A stretch of DNA of 23,678 bases, taken from a virus. A program made the position numbers and the translations under genes. This document shows positions 12,821-18,090 of this stretch, piece after piece. Under the pieces are notes generated by a model. The model saw nothing but the letters and a program-made list of their open reading frames with translations, was not told the origin of the DNA and did no database searches. The stretch is taken from positions 1-23,678 of the IMG/VR virus record IMGVR_UViG_3300033148_002497; one strand, given 5' to 3'. Within the stretch, counting starts at the first letter, position 1, and the number at the start of each line of letters is the position of its first letter.

Positions 12821-13060
12821 ATGACAGTCTGGACACACCACAGGGGCCACCCCATCCGCTATGACTGGAACCAAAGAGTGTGGGTGTATGCGGACAATGG
12901 GGAACCGGCTGACCTGGAACGCCGATGTGTCCGGTGTGGAAAGTCACCAACACCTGAAGGGCATGATGCCTGTCTTGGTGTCATTGAAGGTGCCATTTCA
13001 GCATGTTGTGGCCACGGGGTAACAGAACTGTATGTCAAAAAAACGAAAAGACCGAATTAG
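12821..13060 (+). CDS. conserved phage protein with Cys/His cluster, 79 aa
   Basis: N-terminal W-T-H-H-R-G-H-P-I-R-Y-D strand, then a zinc-ribbon-like region: CVRCGKSPTPEGHDACLG, then ISACCGHG. The wording CxRCG..PTPEGHDACLG....ACCGHG recurs in a family of small uncharacterised phage and bacterial proteins that I recognise only as hypothetical. ATG 12821 is chosen because GGGGGG-ACAAGG precedes it; the upstream ATG at 12806 overlaps the G-run. Confidence 0.7.
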   Translation: MTVWTHHRGHPIRYDWNQRVWVYADNGEPADLERRCVRCGKSPTPEGHDACLGVIEGAISACCGHGVTELYVKKTKRPN

Positions 13061-13325
13061 CCTGACTGACTTGCTTGCCCTTCTTGGGAAGAAAAGCAAG
13101 GACGTGACAATCCCACGGAAGACTTTGCTTGCACTGGTTGAAGATTGGGGTGACATGGGTGATGCCCTTTCCGAATTCAAAGAAATCTGGCAACCTTTAC
13201 ACAATGAAAAGAAGTCTTGGGAATTCAGAACAGCGTCCCGGCCACTGAACAAACTGCGCTGCACAATGTTTAGTCACATTAAGAATGAACCGGGGCCAGC
13301 AAGGAAACCGTTGCCGGTAAGATAA
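13032..13325 (+). CDS. hypothetical basic protein, 97 aa
   Basis: Basic N-terminus (SKKRKDR) followed by helices (LTDLLALLGKKSKD, KTLLALVEDWGDMGDALSEFKEIW). No family recognised. It overlaps the previous gene by 29 bp and has no clear SD, so translation likely depends on coupling. Confidence 0.58.
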   Translation: MSKKRKDRISLTDLLALLGKKSKDVTIPRKTLLALVEDWGDMGDALSEFKEIWQPLHNEKKSWEFRTASRPLNKLRCTMFSHIKNEPGPARKPLPVR

Positions 13326-13340
13326 AAAAGGAGGATTAGA

Positions 13341-13574
13341 ATGGTAACATTTATTGTGTCTGTTGTAGTAGGTGCCGTTGTGGTGGCCGTTGTTATGGGA
13401 ATACTTTTTGCGGGTGCATTGCTGTTGGATGAAGCAAATGAATATGGTTGGTGGAAAGCGATATGCAACCTTTTTATTCTTGTGTGTTTTCTCTCAATTG
13501 TTGTGGCCGTGTTTGTTTTGGTGGCATACGCAATTGGTTCTAGTGCCCTTTATATTTGGGGTTTGCTGCTATAG
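13341..13574 (+). CDS. small two-helix membrane protein, 77 aa
   Basis: Two strong hydrophobic segments (VTFIVSVVVGAVVVAVVMGILFAGALLL and FILVCFLSIVVAVFVLVAYAIGS) separated by a short acidic, tryptophan-containing linker. The size and topology fit a holin, but no lysis gene is adjacent and nothing else supports that. It is preceded by AAGGAGG, the only start in the window with a canonical GAG-containing SD, and itself holds two CTC triplets, so it may be a recent arrival. Last gene of the operon. Confidence 0.65.
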   Translation: MVTFIVSVVVGAVVVAVVMGILFAGALLLDEANEYGWWKAICNLFILVCFLSIVVAVFVLVAYAIGSSALYIWGLLL

Positions 13575-13587
13575 TTACGATAAAAAA

Positions 13588-13620
13588 AGGGGTGACCGTT
13601 GCGCCACCCCTGCCTTTTAT
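13588..13620 (+). terminator. Rho-independent terminator
   Basis: Stem AGGGGTG (13588-13594) with CACCCCT (13605-13611) and a 10-nt loop, then GCCTTTTATT. It ends the 9169-13574 operon. Confidence 0.7.
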
Positions 13621-13674
13621 TCGGGTTATCCGAAGTGAAAAGGTATTTATAGAACCATCATATACACATCCCGT

Positions 13675-13703
13675 TTGCAAATACAAGGCGGCCCGTGTAA
13701 CCT
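13675..13703 (+). promoter_or_regulatory. candidate promoter for leaderless HNH mRNA
   Basis: TTGCAA (13675-13680), 17-nt spacer, TAACCT (13698-13703), then six bases to ATG 13710. The spacing equals that of the other leaderless promoters here, and the -10 region repeats that at 8356. There is no operator in the spacer. The -10 is a weak consensus match. Confidence 0.42.
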
Positions 13704-13709
13704 GGTTCC

Positions 13710-14069
13710 ATGAATGTCTGGCAAACCCTGAAGGACCGCATCCAAGGCAAGGCACCAAAGGGTGCCCGCCGGTCCAGCCGTTGGACCAAGGCCCGGAAGC
13801 GTCATCTGGAAAAGAACCCACGGTGTGAAGTGTGCGGGTCAAAGAAGGCCCTGGAAGTCCACCACGTCATTCCCTTCAGCATTGCACCAGACCTGGAACT
13901 AGACCCATCCAACTTCATCAGCCTGTGTGAAAACAAGAAATATGGAATCAACTGTCACCTGTTGCTTGGCCACCTTGGGAACTACCGGCGGTTCAATGCC
14001 AGCGTGAAAGCTGATGTGATGTATCTTCGGATGCGGTTGGGCAAGGTGCCTTCCACAACCCCACTTTAG
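13710..14069 (+). CDS. HNH endonuclease, 119 aa
   Basis: Classic HNH fold: zinc pair C39-x2-C42, catalytic H51-H52 in LEVHHVIPF, the Asn at N68 (DPSNFISLC), then C73 and CH...GH at 82-88. The length is typical for phage HNH proteins, which act as homing nucleases or assist terminase in packaging. Here it lies about 2 kb from the terminase genes, just before a recombinase. ATG 13710 has no SD and sits 6 nt after a candidate -10. A very basic N-terminal region (KGARRSSRWTKARKRH) would help DNA binding. Confidence 0.9.
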   Translation: MNVWQTLKDRIQGKAPKGARRSSRWTKARKRHLEKNPRCEVCGSKKALEVHHVIPFSIAPDLELDPSNFISLCENKKYGINCHLLLGHLGNYRRFNASVKADVMYLRMRLGKVPSTTPL

Positions 14070-14070
14070 T

Positions 14071-14093
14071 TATCACAATGCGGTCCCACTGTT
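14071..14093. repeat. direct repeat copy 1, upstream of recombinase
   Basis: GGTCCCACTGTT (14082-14093) recurs at 14146-14157, 64 bp downstream. The flanking TATCACAATGCGGTC (14071-14085) is a degenerate version of the TACCRC operator, matching site D at 12 of 15 positions. Possible arm-type recombinase site or degenerate operator. Confidence 0.4.
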
Positions 14094-14118
14094 CACCGCT
14101 TCAGCCCACCTATAACTT

Positions 14119-14129
14119 GTTAGAATCAT
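14119..14129. repeat. 11-bp shared upstream element
   Basis: GTTAGAATCAT occurs here on the plus strand and at 9101-9111 on the minus strand. In both places it precedes a TTACCAC-type operator within 5-9 nt. It points to duplicated control regions of the recombinase and endonuclease genes. Confidence 0.45.
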
Positions 14130-14134
14130 AGTGT

Positions 14135-14149
14135 TACCACACCGTGGTC
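14135..14149. promoter_or_regulatory. operator C, inverted repeat
   Basis: TACCACACCGTGGTC, containing the 12-bp near-perfect palindrome ACCACACCGTGGT. It lies 7 nt upstream of the recombinase -35, about 32 bp (three helical turns) from operator D, so cooperative binding is possible. Confidence 0.55.
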
Positions 14150-14157
14150 CCACTGTT
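14146..14157. repeat. direct repeat copy 2, upstream of recombinase
   Basis: GGTCCCACTGTT, second copy of the repeat at 14082. It ends at the first base of the recombinase -35 box. Confidence 0.4.
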
Positions 14158-14185
14158 TGACATCTATACCACATTGCGGTACTAT
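14157..14185 (+). promoter_or_regulatory. recombinase promoter, leaderless, operator-controlled
   Basis: A perfect TTGACA (14157-14162), 17-nt spacer and TACTAT (14180-14185), then six bases to ATG 14192. No SD. This is the best sigma70 promoter in the window. The spacer holds operator D. Confidence 0.8.
14167..14181. promoter_or_regulatory. operator D, inverted repeat in promoter spacer
   Basis: TACCACATTGCGGTA, exact reverse complement of operator A. It fills the spacer and overlaps the first two bases of the -10 box, so a bound protein would exclude RNA polymerase. Confidence 0.68.
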
Positions 14186-14191
14186 TTAGTC

Positions 14192-14725
14192 ATGAAAGCA
14201 TTAGACCAAAACAAGTTCCTGACAGACAAAGAATTGAACAGCCTGTTGACCCTGTGCAATCAACACAGCGGACAGCGGGATTCCATCATCATCCGCTTCA
14301 CCCTGTTCACGGGTGCCCGGGGATGTGAAGCCCTGGCCGTGAAGAAACGTGACCTGGCCGGTGGGGCCGTCACCATCAGGGGGGCCAAGGGGTCCAATGA
14401 CCGGGTGGTGCCTTTGGATGCGGGGTTCTTCCAGGAAGTGTCCGAGTATGCCAGGAACATGGCCGATGATGACCGCCTGTTCCCAATAGCGGTCCGGACC
14501 TTCAGACACATCTGGAACCTTTATAGGCCCAACCACAAGAAGGGTGTCCACTGTTTGCGGCACACCTACGGGGTCCGGTTGTATCAGAACTGTGAAAACG
14601 TGTTCACGGTGAAGTCAGCCTTGGGACATGTTTCAATTTCCAGCACAATGGTCTATTTGGATTTTGTGGAAAGCCAGCGGAAGCTGAAGCAAGCGGCAAA
14701 GGGGATGTGGAAAAAGGTTGCTTGA
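14192..14725 (+). CDS. minimal tyrosine recombinase/integrase, 177 aa
   Basis: The catalytic domain is complete: R43 (TGARGCEAL), K66 in the beta-hairpin (GAKGSNDRVVPL), H120-x2-R123 (HCLRHTYG), H146 (LGH) and the nucleophile Y155 (MVYLDF). These residues cut and rejoin DNA through a 3'-phosphotyrosine. The N-terminal core-binding (SAM-like) and arm-binding domains of ordinary phage integrases are missing, so this is roughly half the usual size. It may integrate the phage, resolve dimers or invert DNA. ATG 14192 is set by the promoter geometry (leaderless, no SD). An upstream GTG at 14144 would fall before the promoter's -35. Operators C and D suggest tight control. Confidence 0.92.
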   Translation: MKALDQNKFLTDKELNSLLTLCNQHSGQRDSIIIRFTLFTGARGCEALAVKKRDLAGGAVTIRGAKGSNDRVVPLDAGFFQEVSEYARNMADDDRLFPIAVRTFRHIWNLYRPNHKKGVHCLRHTYGVRLYQNCENVFTVKSALGHVSISSTMVYLDFVESQRKLKQAAKGMWKKVA

Positions 14726-14742
14726 AAGTTTGTTCCTGAAGC

Positions 14743-14770
14743 CGGTGTCCTAAGTGGGCACCGTCTTTCC
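14743..14770 (+). terminator. terminator after recombinase
   Basis: CGGTGTCC-TAAGT-GGGCACCG (14743-14763, one T-G pair) followed by TCTTTCCC. Short T tract, so moderate strength. Confidence 0.55.
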
Positions 14771-14775
14771 CTGGT

Positions 14776-14817
14776 GGGGTGGTCCTTGTTGCCTTCATAA
14801 ACAAGAAGGGCCACCCC
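14776..14817. terminator. large bidirectional stem-loop between convergent genes
   Basis: GGGGTGGTCC...TTGTT pairs with AACAA...GGGCCACCCC with a small internal bulge and a 9-nt loop. It lies between the converging recombinase and regulator genes and probably separates their transcripts. T tracts are short on both sides. Confidence 0.55.
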
Positions 14818-14861
14818 CGTTTCCGAAGGTGACCCTTCATTGTACTAATGGCCGGACGATA

Positions 14862-15062
14862 CTATCTTACGGATTTCATCAGCCTGTCACGGACATAGGC
14901 GGAACGGGACATGTGTTTCTTCCCGGCGGCCGTGTCCACTTTCTTCAGGAACGCACTTGGAACGCTGACATTGAAGGCAATGCTTCGGTTGCTTCGGTCA
15001 GATTTCTTGACGTTCTTGGTCCGCTTGGCATCACGTTTGGTTTTATTGGTTTTCTTAGGCAT
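14862..15062 (-). CDS. ribbon-helix-helix (Arc/CopG-type) regulator, 66 aa
   Basis: Residues 27-66 fit the RHH fold: a beta strand (RSIAFNVSVP), helix 1 (AFLKKVDTAAGKK), the turn HMSRSAYVRD and helix 2 ending RLMKSVR. The S-R-S-x-Y-V-R-D turn is the usual signature. RHH proteins dimerise through the strand and insert it into the major groove of short inverted repeats. A basic N-terminal arm (KKTNKTKRDAKRTK) adds DNA contacts. ATG 15062 is chosen from its SD, AAAGGGG-CACAAC. The frame upstream of it is rejected. It lies between operators D and E, making it the leading candidate for their ligand. Confidence 0.82.
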   Translation of the reverse strand: MPKKTNKTKRDAKRTKNVKKSDRSNRSIAFNVSVPSAFLKKVDTAAGKKHMSRSAYVRDRLMKSVR

Positions 15063-15142
15063 GTTGTGCCCCTTTCTGTTAACTTGTTTCAACACCCAAT
15101 TCCCTACCAGGTAGACCAACATTTTTCAACAACTATTTTTGG

Positions 15143-15172
15143 GTGACATGGGGTGCCGCGTTGTGGTAACAT
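15143..15172 (+). promoter_or_regulatory. promoter for leaderless 15179 mRNA, with operator in spacer
   Basis: GTGACA (15143-15148), 18-nt spacer, TAACAT (15167-15172), then six bases to GTG 15179. No SD at correct distance. Operator E lies in the spacer. Between it and the RHH gene (15063-15142) I see only the RHH leader with its SD. Confidence 0.62.
15154..15168. promoter_or_regulatory. operator E, inverted repeat in promoter spacer
   Basis: TGCCGCGTTGTGGTA, differing from operator B at a single base (A to G at position 2). It overlaps the first two bases of the -10 of the 15143 promoter and lies about 92 bp upstream of the divergent RHH gene, so it could also serve autoregulation. Confidence 0.62.
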
Positions 15173-15178
15173 AGTGGG

Positions 15179-15481
15179 GTGAAACCAGATAAATGTATTT
15201 GCGGAAACATAGCGGTGTATGGCATAACGTCTTGGAACAGCCATGAAGACTGGTGCCAACGCTGTTGCAGCTTCATGAAAGGAAGAAAAATGGCAAAGCC
15301 TACACACAAAAGATTGAAGAACGGGGCCAAGGTGGTTGTTGAACGGTATGAAGGAAACATCTTGGTGGTGAAGAACCGGCGGGGGAAGGTGCTTGGAAGT
15401 TATGGCCCTGAACCAGAACGGCTGGCCCTTTTCAGAAAGCGGTATGAATCATTGCGGGCTGGAAAGCCAGCCAGGGGGTGA
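15179..15481 (+). CDS. small zinc-binding-type protein with leaderless GTG start, 100 aa
   Basis: N-terminal cysteine cluster (CICGNIAVYG...WCQRCCSF), consistent with one zinc site, then a beta-rich, basic region (GAKVVVERYEGNILVVKNRRGKVLGSYG). It could be a transcription factor, but no family is recognised. GTG 15179 is favoured because it sits at the start site of an operator-bearing promoter. An internal ATG at 15290 with a good AAAGGAAG site could yield a second, shorter product lacking the cysteines. First gene of the morphogenesis operon. Confidence 0.66.
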   Translation: MKPDKCICGNIAVYGITSWNSHEDWCQRCCSFMKGRKMAKPTHKRLKNGAKVVVERYEGNILVVKNRRGKVLGSYGPEPERLALFRKRYESLRAGKPARG

Positions 15482-15484
15482 CCC

Positions 15485-15895
15485 ATGGGAAAAAAGGGAT
15501 GGTTGACAATTAGGAATGTGCCCCGGATGGATTCATCCAAAGCCGGGAACGCACACTTCCAGGAAATGGTGAAGTTCTTTAAGACCCACAGACTGTGCCC
15601 CAAATGCCGGGGTCTTGGTCACAGGATGCGGGACGTGAAGGACAAGGAAATCCAGGACACTGTGGTCCGCTTCAGTGGGCTTGCCCCATTGGAAAAATTG
15701 CGGGATATGGACATTCCGCTGACAGATGTTATTAGGGACATCTTGGAAAGACGTGTCTTTGGGAAGCGGGCTTGTAGTTTGTGTCACGGTTCCCACTTTG
15801 TTGACAAAGAAACAGCACTGAAGTTCAAACGGAAAAGGGGAAAGAACCGTGGCGGAAAAAAGGGTCAGGGGAAGAAAAAGAAGGAAGCTGGTTGA
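15485..15895 (+). CDS. zinc-finger protein with Lys-rich tail, 136 aa
   Basis: Two C-x2-C pairs (CPKCRGLGH near residue 38 and CSLCHGSHF near residue 98) flank a helical insert. The CxxCxGxGH pattern resembles DnaJ-type or Q-antiterminator zinc fingers. The tail is almost pure Lys/Gly/Arg. The location before the terminase genes would suit a late-gene antiterminator, but that is inference from position. Start: AGGGGGTGACCC-ATG. It overlaps the next gene by 47 bp. Confidence 0.66.
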   Translation: MGKKGWLTIRNVPRMDSSKAGNAHFQEMVKFFKTHRLCPKCRGLGHRMRDVKDKEIQDTVVRFSGLAPLEKLRDMDIPLTDVIRDILERRVFGKRACSLCHGSHFVDKETALKFKRKRGKNRGGKKGQGKKKKEAG

Positions 15896-16505
15896 AAAGG
15901 TCCGCCGTCTAATCGGCAAGAACTACACTGATGGTGAAGTCTGTGACCAGCTTGACATCCGGCCAGATTCACTGACCGCAATCAAGTCTGAAATTCTGAA
16001 CTTTGACCAGGTGTCATTTGAACACATGGAATCAGGTGCAGTCCTTTCAGACTATGTCATGAAGGCCAGACAAAACATCACGGACCTGAATCATCTAATT
16101 AAGGCCACCAACATCCGCCGGGCACCGGGGTCTGAAAAGGCGGCCTATGTTGCGGCAATCAAATTGCGGTCTGAAATCCAGGACAAGGTTGTCCGATTGG
16201 GTCAGGACCTTGGCTTCATTGACCGCAAGGCACAGGAAACCAAGAACACCACCACACTTGAAGGTGGCATCAATCTGTCCATCGGCAAGATGTCTGATGA
16301 AGAAATCAAAGCCGAAATCAAAGCCGAAGTGGCACAGATGAACAAGATTGTGTCCGGCAAGGTCATCACCATGCGGCCTGAATTGTTGGGGGTTACAGAT
16401 TCGGATGTGAAGAAATTTCTTCCAGCCAATGTCATTGATGTGGAAGCCAAGGTCATCAAGAAAAAGAAGAAAGCCCGCGTCAACAAAGTCAAGTTGAATA
16501 AATAA
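15849..16505 (+). CDS. terS: candidate terminase small subunit, 218 aa
   Basis: Located directly before terL, with an N-terminal basic helix-turn-helix-like segment (RLIGKNYTDGEVCDQLDIRPDSLTAIKSEI) and helical oligomerisation regions typical of small terminases, which recognise the packaging site. It ends in a very basic tail (KKKKKARVNKVKLNK). The assignment rests on position, length and HTH and not on a family signature. GTG 15849 is preceded by AAAAGGGGAAAGAACC. Confidence 0.66.
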   Translation: MAEKRVRGRKRRKLVEKVRRLIGKNYTDGEVCDQLDIRPDSLTAIKSEILNFDQVSFEHMESGAVLSDYVMKARQNITDLNHLIKATNIRRAPGSEKAAYVAAIKLRSEIQDKVVRLGQDLGFIDRKAQETKNTTTLEGGINLSIGKMSDEEIKAEIKAEVAQMNKIVSGKVITMRPELLGVTDSDVKKFLPANVIDVEAKVIKKKKKARVNKVKLNK

Positions 16506-16522
16506 GTATAACATTGTATAAC
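16494..16522 (+). promoter_or_regulatory. promoter before terL, carrying repeat box
   Basis: TTGAAT (16494-16499), a 17-nt spacer, and TATAAC (16517-16522). The box TAAGTATAACA-TTGTATAACAT (16503-16524) recurs with one mismatch at 21070. Within it GTATAACA is repeated 11 bp apart. Confidence 0.66.
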
Positions 16523-16563
16523 ATATCTATGTAGGGGAACAATTTAACTTTCAAGGGGTGGGT

Positions 16564-18090
16564 TTGGCCGCAACAGCACAAGTCATCAGTGACACAAACA
16601 TTAAGCAATTCCGCAATAGACAGCGGGATGAAATGATGTTGAAGAAAAAGAAGGTCATCCGGTATGCCTTCTTGCGGGACCAAATCCTGAAGCGTGACCG
16701 CATTGACCTACTGATGACAGAAGTGTTGGGCTACAAGGTGGAAGACTTCCACTTGTTGATGTGGCACCACCGCCGGAAATGCTACAAGCGGATTGGGAAA
16801 CAGAAGTGGCATTTGTCATTGGCCCCCCGTGGTGGCGGCAAGACCACCATTCAGACCATCAGTTCAATCATCCTGGACATCCTGAAAGACCCGGACATCC
16901 GCATCCTGATTGCATCCAAGACCGATTCAAACGCGGTTGAAATGCTTTCAGAGATCAAGAAGAAACTGAAAAGCAAGAAACTTGTCCGCATCTTTGGTGA
17001 ACAGATTGGCGACATCTGGAATGATGGTGTCATCAATGTGAAGGGCCGTGCGGAAGATGCACCCAAGGGCAAGACTGTCAGCACCATCGGTATCGGTTCA
17101 GCCCTGGCTTCCAGACACTTTGACAAAATCTATGCTGATGACTTGATTGATGAAGACAACAGCACCACTGAAGCACAGCGGACAAAAATCTATAAATGGT
17201 TCTTCAAAATCCTTGACCCCACCCTGTTGCCGCACGGTGAAATGTCCATGATTGGAACCAGGTATCACCATTCAGACTTGTATGGGACGTTGATTGACAA
17301 ACTGTTCACCAAGAAAAACAAGTTGAACAAAGTCACTAAACAGTATTACATCCGCATTCCGGCCCTAATCAAAAAGAAGAACGCAAAGAAGTTCACCCGC
17401 AAATCCAAAAAATATATTTCCTTTTGGCCTGAACAGTTCAGCGTCAAGTTCCTTCTGAAGAAAAAGAAGACCCAAGGAACCATCATCTTCAATGCCCAAT
17501 ATCAAAATGATGTTGAAGCAATGAAGGGTAAGATTTTCAAATATGATTGGTTTGAATGGTTCAAGAAGGATGAAATCAACATCCAAGACCTGATTATTTT
17601 CCAGGGTGTGGACTTGGCAATCAAACAAAAGGAAGATGCGGACAAGTTTGCCCATGTCACCATTGGTGTGGATAAGAAGACCAAGGACATATATGTCCTG
17701 AATTACTATAACCGGATAACGCATTACACCAAACAAAAACGCATCATCTGGAAACGGTTTCAGAAGTATGACCCGTTGCGGGTTTATGTTGAGGCAAACG
17801 GGTATCAAGGGGCCTTGCTTCAGGACATGCGGTCAGACCCAAAGCTGGCAACAATAAGGGCTTTTCCGCTTTTCACGGAAAAGGACAAGACCACCAGGGC
17901 ATGGAAATTGTCAGCGTATTTTGAACGCGGTCAGATTCATTTGCTTGAAGGAATGACTGAAATGCAAGAACATTTGTTGAAGATGCCGGACGGTAGGTAT
18001 AAAGATTTATTTGATGCCCTTGATATTGCCGTGTCCGCCGCCTTTGGGAAGAAACGGAAAATCAGGAAATCAGAACCGGGGGTTATATGA
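16564..18090 (+). CDS. terL: terminase large subunit
   Basis: The ATPase-nuclease motor that packages DNA into the prohead. Walker A is at about residue 86-95 (LAPRGGGKTT), followed by the adenine/coupling strand ILIASKTDSNAVEML and Walker B at about 190 (YADDLIDED). The RNase H-like nuclease half has its acidic residues at about 350 (FQGVDLA), about 415 (VYVEANGYQG) and near the C-terminus (DLFDALDIAVSAA). At 508 aa it is full-length. TTG 16564 is preferred (AAGGGG-TGGGT-TTG); GTG 16558 would put the SD in contact with the codon. It overlaps the portal gene by 4 bp. Confidence 0.95.
   Translation: MAATAQVISDTNIKQFRNRQRDEMMLKKKKVIRYAFLRDQILKRDRIDLLMTEVLGYKVEDFHLLMWHHRRKCYKRIGKQKWHLSLAPRGGGKTTIQTISSIILDILKDPDIRILIASKTDSNAVEMLSEIKKKLKSKKLVRIFGEQIGDIWNDGVINVKGRAEDAPKGKTVSTIGIGSALASRHFDKIYADDLIDEDNSTTEAQRTKIYKWFFKILDPTLLPHGEMSMIGTRYHHSDLYGTLIDKLFTKKNKLNKVTKQYYIRIPALIKKKNAKKFTRKSKKYISFWPEQFSVKFLLKKKKTQGTIIFNAQYQNDVEAMKGKIFKYDWFEWFKKDEINIQDLIIFQGVDLAIKQKEDADKFAHVTIGVDKKTKDIYVLNYYNRITHYTKQKRIIWKRFQKYDPLRVYVEANGYQGALLQDMRSDPKLATIRAFPLFTEKDKTTRAWKLSAYFERGQIHLLEGMTEMQEHLLKMPDGRYKDLFDALDIAVSAAFGKKRKIRKSEPGVI

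Noticed and set aside
13341-13574. Holin call
   Set aside because: Topology fits but there is no endolysin nearby and no sequence signature; kept as a membrane protein only.
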